Shown here one piece after another: positions 35,651 to 46,516 of a stretch of DNA of 64,000 nucleotides (within the stretch, counting starts at the first letter, position 1; every line of letters begins with the position of its first letter). The notes under the pieces were generated by a model. That model saw only the letters and a list, made by a program, of their open reading frames with translations, ran no database searches and was not told the origin of the DNA. Location of the stretch: assembly GCA_032622095.1 (NCBI GenBank), contig CP136066.1:204992978-205056977 (forward strand). Reading direction: 5' to 3'. A program made the translations under genes and the position numbers. Source of the DNA: Siphonodentalium dalli (Eukaryota; Mollusca; Scaphopoda; Gadilida; Siphonodentaliidae).

Positions 35651-37415
35651 TAGGTAGTTGATAGGAAACAGACAGTAAGTGCATGGTTAAAATTATAATA
35701 TTTTTCCGATCTTTTTTATTTCGTGTTTCTATAGGCCGGGGAAATAAAAGGGGTGGTTTCGGTAAATGGTAGGAAAAAAATTGCTAAAAAAAAAACCAAC
35801 AAATTTCGTTCGAGGGGTGCAGAAAGTAAAACAGTATCATAAATGCGTGTCTTGAAATGCAGGTTCTGAGTTTTTTCGACAATCAACGCATATATAATTT
35901 CGCATTAAGAAACGAACGTGTCTCTGATATTCTCTTGATGAAATACGTGCAGTCGATATAGCTCTGATGAATTAATCGATGGAGAGAAGCAGCGTGGGCC
36001 CTTCTGGCTATAGAAAGCAGCGCGGGCCCACCTGGCTATAGAAATCAGCGCGGGCCCTCCTGGCTATAGAAATCAGCGTGTGCCCTTCTGGCTATAGAAA
36101 GCAGCGCGGGCCCACCTGGCTATAGAAATCAGCGCGGGCCCTCCTGGCTATAGAAATCAGCGCGGACCCTCCTGGCTATAGAAATCTGCCGACGCGTTGG
36201 ATCTCTGCACGCACCCAACACCAACCTGTAATTAATAGTTGATATAATTTCGCATTAAGAAACGAACGTGTCTCTGATATTCTCTTGATGAAATACGTGC
36301 AGTCGATATTGCTCTGATGAATTAATCGATGGAGAGAAGCAGCGTGGGCCCTTCTGGCTATAGAAATCAGCGTGGGCCCTTCTGGCTATAGAAATCAGCG
36401 CCGGCCCTCCTGGCTATAGAAATCAGCGCGGGCCCAGCTGGCTATAGAAATCAGCGTGGGCCCTTCTGGCTATAGAAAGCAGCGCGCGGGCCCACCTGGC
36501 TATAGAAATCAGCGTGGGCCCTCCTGGCTATAGAAAGCAGCGCGGGCCCACCTGGCTACAGAAATCAGCACGGGCCCACCTGGCTATAGAAATCAGTAGA
36601 AATCGGCGCGGGCCATCCTGGCTATAGGGATCAGCGCGGGCCCACCTGGCTATATATAGAAATCAGCGTGGGCCCTCCTGGCTATATATAGAAATCAGCG
36701 CGGGCCCACCTGGCTATAGAAATCAGTAGAAATCGGCGCGGGCCCTCCTGGCTATAGGAATCAGCGCGGGCCCACCTGGCTATAGACATCAGCGCGGGCC
36801 CTCCTGGCTATAGAAATCAGCGCGGGCCCACCTGGCTATAGAAATCAGCGTGGGCCCTCCGGGCTATAGAAATCTGCCGACGCGTTGGATCTCTGCACGC
36901 ACCCAACACCAACCTGTAATTAATAGTTGATATATAGGAAACAGACAGTATCTAAGTGGTTAAAATTCTAATATTCTTCCGAAATGTCTTGATTTCTTGT
37001 TTCTATTGGGGAAGGGGGCGGGTGTCGAAAAATGGTCGGAAAAAAACTTGCTAAAACGGAAACAAATTTGGGTCGAGGGGTGCATGCATTGTTGGGTCCC
37101 AAAAATGGCCAAAAGATATAAAAAAGTAAATGGTACGTTTGTCTATCTACTGTTCCTTCTTTGGTCGATGGATTCTGCTGATAATAAAAAAATATATCAA
37201 TTATACGTGTCTAAAAATTGTTTCCGACTGCCCCCATTATTGCAGGTCCCGAGTTTTTTTCGACAACCAACGCATGGTTTCGCATTAAGAAACGAACGCG
37301 TCTATGATATTTTCTTGATGAAATACGTGCAGTCGATAGATCTGTTGAACTAATCGATGGAGAGAAGCTGTGCGGGCCCTCCTGGCTATAGAAATCTGCC
37401 GGCGCGTTGGATTTT
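35651..37415 (+). repeat. Three-copy segmental repeat carrying a 28-bp minisatellite at three sizes
   Basis: A flank with TTTCGCATTAAGAAACGAAC occurs at 35898, 36248 and 37278, each followed by GATGAAATACGTGCAGTCGA and GGAGAGAAGC. Then comes the 28-bp unit CGCGGGCCCACCTGGCTATA plus GAAATCAG: about 7 copies at 35985-36187, about 19 at 36337-36873, one at 37367-37397. Each array ends in GAAATCTGCCGACGCGTTGG or a close variant. A further upstream flank (GGAAACAGACAGTA) marks larger-unit starts at 35664 and 36938. The open frame at 36997-37353 spans this flank and shows no family similarity. Confidence 0.9.
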
Positions 37416-37807
37416 CACGCCAAATTTCAATTCAATCTCCGAGAAATATTGACACGATGAACGCACCGTTTGCTTTCGCTTGCTAAAGGAAATTGACCTG
37501 CGACTGAAGTGCACTGTTCCTTGTGGAATATTCCATGGAAGATGGTTCCAAGAAGAAACTGCGACTCGGAACGTTCCATTGATTTGGTGTGGCACCAGTG
37601 TTTCCGTTAATAATTCAACACCGGCTCGTCAAGTCCATTGATTTGTTCCGCGTGTTACAAACGCGGTAGATTCCGAGTGAACATGGCAGACAATAGTTTT
37701 ATACACTAAAGATTTATGTAGGAATGGAGAGCAACACGTCGCTCGAAGGCATTTCTCCTTGATCTAGACAAATGGATACTAGCTGATACAACAATGTGAG
37801 TATAATT
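37416..37807. other. Intergenic sequence, nothing recognised
   Basis: No gene, RNA or repeat boundary seen. Confidence 0.4.
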
Positions 37808-38098
37808 AAGCTGAAGGGGTCACTCTCACTAAATTTTTTTTACTGAGGGTATATACACAGGATTTGAAAAATGTGCTGAAGGGTACACAGGTCTTGGGTC
37901 TCGTTCTGAATGACTTATAGTTTTCGTGTCTACCATTCTGTTAGAGAATAATTGTTTATGTTCCAATGGAAATTAAAATGAACTGAAAACAAACTGGTGA
38001 CGGGCGCCAGTGGAACACAGTTAATGCTGATGGAACACAGTTGAATTAATTGCATTACTGTCGATCACAAACCCTGTGTACCCTTCAGTAGTTATGTT
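37808..38098 (+). mobile_element. MITE family H, shorter copy without the nested insertion
   Basis: Starts CTGAAGGGGTCACTCTCAC and aligns with 41918-42620 through TTAGAGAATAATTGTT, AAATTAAAATGAACTG, GAACACAGTTAA and GATCACAAA. It lacks the 175-bp palindromic insertion found in the other copy and so shows the empty TA site, at 38079-38080. The right terminal repeat is incomplete. Confidence 0.7.
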
Positions 38099-38412
38099 GG
38101 TGTTCAGTGTTCAGTGTTTAGTGTTACGACGTTTACAGAGTTTTTCAGGTTTTTTTTTACCAGGATTCGTTCAATTCAACAAGAGATAGTGAGTGTGCGC
38201 AAATAAACATATATAAGAGTATTACTTTGAAGCATTTTTTTCTATTATCTATTTGTTACAAAATTAATATATTGTGTGTGATAAATTAACAGGACTAGAT
38301 ATACTTAACCAAACAGATTTAAAGTCTCATTGTCCCCAAACTTGTTGGTTAAAGGTTGGAAATGCTAAGTCAGGGTTCAGCACATGAGTATAGGAAGCTG
38401 CTTCTGATAGTG
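38099..38412. other. Intergenic spacer before the 45-bp satellite
   Basis: AT-rich; no feature recognised. Confidence 0.4.
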
Positions 38413-40213
38413 GTAACATACTGACGATTCAATGCATTGAAATCGCGATACATCGTTACCATGGTAACATACTGACGATTCAATGCATTGAAATCGCGAT
38501 ACATCGTTACCATGATAACATACTGACGATTCATTGCATTGAAATCGCGATACATCGTGACCATGGTAACATACTGACGATTCAATGCATTGAAATTGCG
38601 ATGCATCGTGGTAACAGACTGACGATTCAATGCATTGAAATCGCGATGCATCGTGGAAACATACTGACGATTCAATGCATTGAAATCGCGATGCATCGTG
38701 GAAACATACTGACGATTCAATGCATTGAAATCGCGATGCATCGTGGTAACATACTGACGATTCAATGCATTGAAATCGCGATGCATCGTGGTAACCTACA
38801 GGCGATTCAATGCATTGCAATCGCGATGACACGTGGTAACATACTGACGATTCAATGCATGGAAATCGCGATGCATCGTGGTAACATACTGACGATTCAA
38901 TGCATGGAAATCGCGATGCATCGTGGTAACATACTGACGATTCAATGCATTGAAATCGCGATGCATCGTGGTAACATACTGACGATTCAATGTATTGAAA
39001 TCGCGATGCATCGTGGTAACATACTGACGATTCAATGCATTGAAATCGCGATGCATCGTGGAAACATACTGACGATTCAATGCATTGAAATCGCGATGCA
39101 TCGTGGTAATATACTGACGATTCAATGCATTGAAATCGCGATGCATCGTGGAAACATACTGACGATTCAATGCATTGAAATCGCGATGCAACGTGGAAAC
39201 ATACTGGCGATTCAATGCATTGAAATCGCGATGCATCGTGGTAACATACTGGCGATTCAATGCATTTAAATCGCGATGCATCGTGGTAACATACTGACGA
39301 TTCAACGCATTGAAATCGCGATGACACGTGGTAACATACTGACGATTCAATGCATTGAAATCGGGATGACACGTGGTAACATACTGACGATTCAATGCAT
39401 GGAAATCGCGATGCATCGTGGTAACATACTGACGATTAAATGCATTGAAATCGCGATGACACGTGGTAACATACTGACGATTCAATGCATGGAAATCGCG
39501 ATGACACATGGTAACATACTGACGATTCAATGCATGGAAATCGCGATGCATCTTGGTAACATACTGACGATTCAATGCATTGAAATCGCGATGCATCGTG
39601 GTAACATACTGACGATTCAACGCATTGAAATCGCGATGACACGTGGTAACATACTGACGATTCAATGCATTGAAATCGCAATGACACGTGGTAACATACT
39701 GGCGATTCAATACATTGAAATCGCGATGACACGTGGTAACATACTGACGATTCAATTAATACATTGAAATCGCGATGCAACGTGGTAACATACTGGCTAT
39801 TCAATGCATTGAAATCGCGATGCATCGTGGTAACATACTGACGATTCAACGCATTGAAATCGCGATGACACGTGGTAACATACTGACGATTCAATGCATT
39901 GAAATCGCAATGACACGTGGTAACATACTGACGATTCAATACATTGAAATCGCGATGACACGTGGTAACATACTGACGATTCAATTAATACATTGAAATC
40001 GCGATGCAACGTGGTAACATACTGGCTATTCAATGCATTGAAATCGCGATGCATCGTAGTAACATACTGACGATTCAATGCATTGAAATCGCGATGACAC
40101 GTGTTAACATACTGACGATTCAATGCATTGCAATCGCGATGACACGTGGTAACATACTGACGATTCAATGCATTGAAATCGCGATGCATCGTGGTAACAT
40201 ACTGACGATTCAA
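38413..40213. repeat. 45-bp palindrome-rich satellite, about 40 units
   Basis: The unit begins GTAACATACTGACGATTCAA and continues TGCATTGAAATCGCGATGCA TCGTG. Each contains three perfect palindromes: TCAATGCATTGA, ATCGCGAT and CGATGCATCG (the last is replaced by GATGACACGTG in many units). The last part has a 229-bp higher-order period, with the variant TTCAATTAATACATTGAA at 39751 and 39980. Since 45 is 15 codons, frames stay open on both strands for up to 331 residues; they are array artefacts. Confidence 0.95.
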
Positions 40214-40630
40214 TTAACCCTTTACCCAACAGAACGGCCCTGTGCCAATGCATTCTCTTATATATGCGAGTCGACATAGGTCGCCTCGCATATATTAGCG
40301 AATGCATTGGCTTAACATATTAAACATGATAAAATTGTCAAAGAATGTAGAAAAATATTATAAAAATTGTTAAAAAATGTAAGACAAAATTATAAAATTG
40401 TTATAGAATGTAAGAAATGTAGACCAATGCATTCTCTTATATATGGTCGACTCGCATATAGAAGAGAATGCATTGGCACAGAGCATAACTGTAACCATCA
40501 CAATGTGGTCAATGAACCGGTTCCAATGATATCCATATTTGTATATTGTTATTGAGACAGACCGAAGATATTTTAGGCTGTTGAAGCTTTATTTGGGCGT
40601 TGTTGGCCGGTTTGTTGGGTAAAGGGTTAA
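40214..40630. mobile_element. TTAA-type MITE family F2 inserted in the satellite
   Basis: CCCTTTACCCAACA begins at 40218 and the complement TGTTGGGTAAAGGG ends at 40626; TTAA flanks both sides (40214-40217, 40627-40630). Inside are two hairpins with stems CCAATGCATTCTCTTATATA / complement, 40242-40311 and about 40423-40477, the second shortened. The flanks rejoin to ATTCAATTAATACATTGAA, a monomer variant present twice, empty, in the array. Non-coding; probably mobilised by a piggyBac-like transposase supplied elsewhere. Confidence 0.9.
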
Positions 40631-41239
40631 TACATTGAACTCGTGATGCATCCTTATACAGTATACTAAGTTAGGATTCTGCTATCCAGAGTTCGCGCTA
40701 CCATGCACTTGCCAAATTTGCCAATGGCAAAACTAATTCACATTTGGCAAAACTATTTTCATTTGGCAAAAGTTTTGGCAAGTTACTTTTTAATTCCTCA
40801 AGAAAGTTGAAAGATATTGGTCAATCAATACCATTCATTTCATGAAACTCATATACAACATGATTATAATAGTAGTGTTTTATAAGACAGTACCGGTAGA
40901 GGTGCTATGACTTCAGTTATCGTGTTTGCTTTCCGCTCACCGTGACGTGTTGTGTGTATACATATACTAATATCTCATAGTGTTTTAATATTGATACATT
41001 TTAGGAAATAAATGGGTAGTCATGTAGGGTGAATCTGAGAATATCTATCACTAAGTCTTGGTGGACACTCCTAGGCCACACCTGTTCTGCATCCTTATGG
41101 AGTATATATGTTTTGGTTTTATTTCATGCCAACACTAGTCCATATAACACTGACTGTATAGAACTAATCGGGGACTCTAACATTGGCATAACACTTGTTG
41201 GTAATTTCCTTGCCAGTCATGCACATGCCCTAAAGCAAA
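40631..41239. other. Intergenic sequence with an F1 MITE fragment
   Basis: 40631-40660 is the residual edge of the 45-bp satellite. At 41045-41115 a fragment (CTTGGTGGACACTCCTAGGC, then CACACCTGTTCTGCAT) resembles the right part of F1 MITEs. TTTGGCAAAA-like short repeats occur near 40715-40790. No gene. Confidence 0.5.
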
Positions 41240-41737
41240 CATCTATGCATCGGGTAGTATAGAGACATCTATGCATCGGGTAGTATAGAGACATCTATGC
41301 ATCGGGTAGTATAGAGACATCTGTGCATCGGGTAGTATAGAGACATCTATGCATCGGGTAGTATAGAGACATCTATGCATCGGGTAGTATATAGACATCT
41401 ATGCATCGGGTAGTATAGAGACATCTATGCATCGGGTAGTATAGAGACATCTATGCATCGGGTAGTATATAGAGACATCTATGCATCGGGTAGTATAGAG
41501 ACATCTATGAATCGGGTAGTATAGAGACATCTATGCATCGGGTAGTATATAGACATCTATGCATCGGGTAGTATAGAGACATCTATGCATCGGGTAGTAT
41601 AGAGACATCTATGCATCGGGTAGTATAGAGACATCTATGCATCGGGTAGTATAGAGACATCTATGCATCGGGTAGTATAGAGACATCTATGCATCGGGTA
41701 GTATAGAGACATCTATGCATCGGGTAGTATATAGAGA
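41240..41737. repeat. 26-bp minisatellite, about 19 units
   Basis: Near-perfect head-to-tail copies of CATCTATGCATCGGGTAGTA plus TAGAGA, with occasional TATAGAGA length variants and one ATGAATCGG change. Very low divergence suggests recent expansion. Confidence 0.95.
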
Positions 41738-41982
41738 CTGCTGCTTCTCAACTTCCCTGGTCTTCTTATATAGAACTATATACAGGGAGCTCAAACAACG
41801 CGTGTTCAACATGGACGTCGTTTATCTCCCCCAAGTCTTTATTAGAAGCTATATATGAATGTTGAAAGTTTATTTTAACTCAACGCCACAATTAAGTATC
41901 TAACACAGAGTAATAAGGCTGAAGGGGTCACTTTCACCAAAAAGTGCTGAAAGATATATAGGTTTTGAATTCTAAATTTTAA

Positions 41983-42195
41983 AGATAAGATAAGATAAGA
42001 TTTTAATGCAAAATACACCCAAATGGGCAGTTGCAAACATGAATAAAATACATATAATATGACAACATTAACTATATATATTGGATGAGTAACATACATC
42101 CATATACAATTACAATGTAGTTTCCTAACGAATTTCTTTTTTCTCTTGTCATAGTAACATTGAATTCATCTGTTATAAATTATTAATTGATTAGC
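41983..42195 (-). mobile_element. Truncated LINE 3' end (minus strand)
   Basis: AAGATAAGATAAGATAAGAT, read on the minus strand as ATCTT repeats after TTTTGCATTAAAATC, resembles the tandem tails of non-LTR retrotransposons. The interrupted host element (family H) continues on both sides. Only non-coding 3' sequence remains. Confidence 0.5.
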
Positions 42196-42376
42196 TTTTA
42201 TTGGAATCCCGAGCGTTTAGATTTCGTGTATTCCATAATTTATGTTAGAGAATAATTGTTCACGTTCCTATGAAAATTAAAATGAACTGCAAAGTTAGAA
42301 CAAACTGCTGATGGACGCCATATTTCTGGAACACAGTTAAAGTAGCTGCATTACTGCCGATCACAAATACTGTGTA

Positions 42377-42551
42377 CAGTAATGCCAAAAGTAATTGACC
42401 ACTTAACCACAGCAGAATTATGGGTAATGTTTCAGGATTAGTCGACGAGAGCTTTCCGATGAATGGCAACAAGCCATATTTCCGACTAAATCCTGAAATA
42501 TTACCCATAATTCTGCTGTGGTTAAGTGGTCAATTACTTTGGGCATTACTG
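42377..42551. mobile_element. Tc1/mariner-like palindromic MITE with TA duplication
   Basis: Arms of about 68 bp are nearly perfect inverted complements, each starting CAGTAATGCC and running to TTTCAGGATT. TA flanks both ends (42375-42376 and 42552-42553). The related family H copy reads CTGTGTACCCTTCAG at this position with no insertion, which confirms the boundary. CAGT-type ends and TA duplication fit Tc1/mariner. Confidence 0.9.
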
Positions 42552-42719
42552 TACCCTTTAGCACATTTTCAAAACCTCTGTTCCCCTTCAGCCCTTTTTT
42601 GTGAGAGTGACTCCTTCATCAGTAATAAGTAAAACATATATACATTTATTTACCAAAAAGGTCCACTGTTGTATGGCTTGCCATTTTTTTTATGGCAGAG
42701 GGGTGCACAGTTGAAATAT

Positions 42720-43112
42720 TGTTATCGTCGTCGTCGTCATTGTCATCGTCACTGACATAATCATTTTCACCATCGCCATCATCACCACCATCATCATCAT
42801 CATCATCAACATCGCCGCAATCACCATCATCATCGCCATCATCAACATCATTGCCATTATCATCATTATCTTCATCATCGCCATCATCATCATTAGCATC
42901 AACAACACCATCATCAACATCATCACTGTCATCATCATCGCCATCTTTAGCATCACGACAATCGTCATCGCCACCATCGTCATCAACATCATCGTCATCA
43001 ACATCATCATCGCCATCATCATCATCTTCAATTTCATCAATTTTATCATCATCATCATCATCATCATCATCACCATCATTATCATAATCATCATCATCAT
43101 CGTCGCCACCAT
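42720..43112. repeat. Low-complexity CAT/GTC trinucleotide tract
   Basis: Almost 400 bp of CATCAT, CGTCGT and CATCGC triplets with few interruptions. The minus strand gives a 244-residue frame (42646-43380) dominated by Asp; its N-terminal part runs into the MITE at 43320, so it is not a credible gene. Confidence 0.9.
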
Positions 43113-43319
43113 CATTTCTTTGTGGGGACCATAGACTAGTGGTATTGATATGATGTGTGAGCCACGGCATTATATTGGGTTGGGATTTTCCAATTGGTTC
43201 CTCAAGCTTTCCAACTGTTGGAAATGTCCATCCTGACCACGTGACACTCACCACGGATGGAAATGGTCCAACTGATGGCCATGTCAGTCCAATTGTTTTG
43301 TTTACAAACGTCAGAGGTG

Positions 43320-44390
43320 GGGTCGTATGCTGATTTTTTCCTTTCGACCCTTGTTGGGCCCCACCCATCCCCGCGTCCAAATTTTTTTTCCGTTTTCAGC
43401 AGTTTTTTCCCCGACAATTTTTGGACACTCACCCCCTTTTTTAACACTAAAACAGAGATTTGCGGGAGGATTCACTGTAAACAGCTGTATATGAATTTCT
43501 GTGCATACTTTTTGTCATGGATGTTAGCATTTACATGCAAAGAGGAACGAGTCATTTTGGGGTTATTCGGCCAAAATACATGGCTGCCAGCGGCTATCTT
43601 GGATTTCAAAATTCAATCCATTAGCATTGGCTACAGGCTATACTGTTTGTCTGATCATTTAAAGGGGTACTGTACGCCATTATCATTAAATTTCCGGTGA
43701 CAACAACGATCTAATATCGATAATATATAGAAACATAAGTAATTTGAGTCGAAGATGTATTCTGTAAACGCTCAGGTTAATATAGGCTATCTTAAAATTT
43801 AATAATTTAAAAGTTAATAATTTGATATAAATTGAATTTATGACTGGAGCCATAAAATGGCGTCAATTAAATTACGAATTTCCGTAATCAAATAAAGTAA
43901 TTGAGGGATACTAGCTTGTTAAACCGATCGCACACACGATCGCTTAAAATATTATGATGATACGGGGAGAACACTCAAGTCACTCACTGACTAACGACGA
44001 TACAATAACTTAAATGATTATATGGGACTAGTATGCATATAATATAATATAACTTTTATTTGATTCATTTGGTTGAAAACTGTACAAAAATTACTCGACA
44101 ACGACAATTTATAATTTTGCATTCCGGTAAATTTGTCATCCGTAACACTACTTCGTACTCAACAGACTTTCAAATAATGAAAAAATTGTTACCTTATTCT
44201 CCGACTCGGAGACTATTAAAACCAACAACAACATTTGGCGTACAGTACCCCTTTAAGCCAAACTCATTGCAAAAACAGTCAAAAAGTCTTGCAGGGAAAA
44301 AAAATTTTAGTTGCGGAAAAAATTGTTTGTTAGACCCACCGACCACCCACCCACTCCGGCATACGTGCCCGGAAAAAAATCCCCCCGCCT
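43320..44390 (+). mobile_element. G-family MITE (CACGTATG ends), copy 1, carrying a nested MITE
   Basis: The left part has TTTCGACCCTTGTTGGGCCC, TTTTTTCCGTTTTCAGCAG and AACACTAAAACAGAGATTTG; the right part ends GGCATACGTGCCCGGAAAAA. Compared with the other copies, the first 25 bp of the left end are missing. AAACGT with an AG shortly after occurs on both sides (near 43306 and 44393), a possible 8-9 bp target duplication. One 160-bp unit like those of the 14070 array is present (GAACGAGTCATTTTGGGGTT). Interrupted by the TTAA element at 43659-44256. Confidence 0.7.
43659..44256. mobile_element. TTAA-type MITE family F3, nested copy
   Basis: AGGGGTACTGTACGCC at 43663 is matched by GGCGTACAGTACCCCT ending 44252, with perfect TTAA on both sides. 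Its reverse complement aligns with 57954-58547 over the full length (CGACAACGACAATTT, CATTTGGTTGAAAACTGTAC). 590 bp, no coding frame. It interrupts the G-family element, so it is younger than that insertion. Confidence 0.9.
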
Positions 44391-44780
44391 GCAAACGTAG
44401 GAAAATATTCGACTATAAGTCTAAAAGCAAAATATTACAAGATATATCTATTTTCTTCATATTGATCAAACATAAAATCTTAAGAAGATATATGGATTAA
44501 ATGCGCCAATGGGCTTTTAAGAATTCGATAGTCACATATTATCTAACTATACTGCACAAGCCTGCTAACAGTGTATCGACTCATTGTTACACGATAATGG
44601 TGGTACGGCCCCGCTTCGACGAAACTCAATACAATCATGCTAAAGAACAATATTCCCATCATTGAAGTGAAGCCGTAATCTTCGATCGCACGTAACGGGG
44701 CAGGCAACACATAAAAATCCCTGATCAAGCGATCCTGCTAATATGCTATGATGCTGGTGGTCCTGCTGAATTGCTATGAT
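44391..44780. other. Intergenic sequence
   Basis: No gene. 44740-44780 (CTATGATGCTGGTGGTCCTG) and 45875-45960 together resemble 55720-55870 and represent host sequence split by the following element. Confidence 0.5.
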
Positions 44781-45874
44781 CAGAGACGTGGCGACAGGGG
44801 GGGGGGTTGTGGGTGTCCCCCCCCCCAACTTTGGTCAAAATTTTCAACAGTTGGAAATTTCATACCTGCCAAAACATTAGTTGGAAATTTCACACCAACA
44901 ATAGGTTGAAAATGTTCTTGTAGTTTGATTTTCAAACAATTTCTTGGGGGGCGGGGGGAATTAATTGTTTTTGGATCAATATTCGCATATTTTCCTATTT
45001 TTAATAAAATATTTGGACTGAACTGGTCATCAGATGGAAATTTTCCAACCTCAGGGGGGTGACAGGTTGGAAATTTCCAACACTGGGAAAGCTTTTGTCC
45101 TGGTCCCTCTCCCGTGGCCAGTCAAAACCTGCTAGTTAATTTAAGAAAACAATATTGTCATACTATTGGTCAACATTGTCATTGGAATTGTCATCAGTTG
45201 TAAATTTTCCAACCTAAGTGGGGTGTCAGGTTTGAAATTTCCAACTCTAGGAATGCTTGAGGCTAGTCTAGATGCTAGGATTTTCCGATTTTCTTGGTCA
45301 GATTACAAAATTTTCGCAAACCGGGCCGAACCATGGTCGGCCCAGTGTGTCATTGTCTCTCCCCCGTGGCCAATCAAAAATGCTAATAAGTTTAACAATA
45401 TTTTACTACATTTGGTCAAACTTGTTGACTGAAATGATCATCAGTTGGAGAATTTTCCAACATGAGGGGGGAGTATGAGGTTTGAAATTTCAAACGCTGT
45501 AGGAAAGCTTCAGTTGAGGCCAGTCTAGATGCTAGGATTCGCGATTTTCTTGTTCAAATTTCAATATTTTCTCACACCGGGGCGTGGTCTCTTGCCCGTA
45601 TATAGCTGTGTGCATTTGTATGGAGTTAGACCACTAGATGTTAGGATTTATGCAGTGTTTCATGTTAAAATATCTGAATGTTCTCATACCGGGAATATAG
45701 AACCATGGTTTATGAAGATATCGGATATTAGGCCTAAGAGCACTGAGGTGCAAAGGGTGCAAATGGAATTATGCAAAAAACATTTGTTTGGTCTGATTCT
45801 GAATCAAAGGGGGTGCAGTTGGAATTTCCCAAGGTGGACACCCCCCGAACGGAAACCCTCTAGCCACGTCCCTG
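44781..45874. mobile_element. hAT-like MITE, CAGRGACGTGGC ends, with internal direct repeats
   Basis: Left end CAGAGACGTGGC; complement of right end CAGGGACGTGGC. The CAGRG start is the hAT superfamily signature. The 8-bp flanks are GCTATGAT (left) and ATTATGAT (right), six of eight matching. The interior has about three degenerate units of 200-250 bp built around TTGGAAATTTCCAAC, TCTCCCGTGGCCA and GCCAGTCTAGATGCTAGG. No transposase frame. The minor open frames at 45166-45432 and 45529-45900 show no family features. Confidence 0.75.
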
Positions 45875-46441
45875 ATTATGATGCGGGTAGGACATACTGA
45901 TGCCGTTACGAAAAAGTACCGCTATTGTTTATAAAGTTGTCATTTTCGCTAATCCGAGCGATTTGAGAGAAAAAACAGTCTTTATGAAACTTTCAAGATT
46001 GAAGAACATATATATTTTTGAAAATATATAATAATGCCTGCGCCGGTGTTTCTAAAACAACGTGATTAACATCTTGATTATAGTCGATTTTTAAACAACT
46101 ATTACAACCAATAACAATAAATATGTTTTTGAATGTTTGATACGCATAATGGCTTTTCAAATGATATGTTCAGATTATCGGAACACCGCGAAAAAGACAA
46201 ATTAAAAAAATATAACGGTACTTTTTGTTGTACACACAAACCCACTGAAATACCAATATATATCATGTTTTTGACAGCCGAAGGTATTTTTGTTTGTTTT
46301 TTGTTCTATCATAATGGTGTGCGAGGAGAGTGCATGGTTAGTGTGCAAGGACCTCAACACGCCCACCTGCATGTGATGTCACTCTAACATTAATGACATG
46401 ATTTTGTTTGTAATACTTACATATATGTTTGTAAGACATAA

Positions 46442-46445
<4 letters not shown>
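45875..46445. other. Intergenic sequence, nothing recognised
   Basis: Begins with host sequence shared with 55790-55870. No gene or repeat beyond that. Confidence 0.4.

Positions 46446-46514
<69 letters not shown>
46446..46514. repeat. (TA)n microsatellite
   Basis: About 70 bp of TA dinucleotide at the 5' edge of the first Helitron-like element; the second element has a shorter TA run in the same position. Confidence 0.95.

Positions 46515-46516
<2 letters not shown>

Larger units (their letters stand above)
41918..42620. mobile_element. MITE family H with a 9-bp target duplication and nested insertions
   Basis: The left end GCTGAAGGGGTCACTTTCAC and the complement of the right end, GATGAAGGAGTCACTCTCAC, are terminal inverted repeats. 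Perfect 9-bp duplications, AGTAATAAG, lie at 41909-41917 and 42621-42629, a length typical of Mutator-like elements. Two later insertions sit inside: a LINE 3' fragment (about 41983-42195) and a Tc1/mariner-like MITE (42377-42551). The relative at 37808 lacks both. Confidence 0.85.

Noticed and set aside
38377-39755. Open frames of 222-331 residues on both strands as repeat proteins
   Set aside because: The 45-bp unit is a multiple of three, so opposite-strand frames are open simultaneously; no start context, codon bias or non-repeat domain.
42646-43380. 244-residue Asp-rich acidic protein on the minus strand
   Set aside because: It is a trinucleotide repeat tract joined to part of a MITE; the opposite strand and other frames are equally open.
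43257-43700. 147-residue plus-strand frame
   Set aside because: Lies across the left part of a G-family MITE; similar peptide strings recur at other G copies because of shared DNA, and the frame is not maintained.
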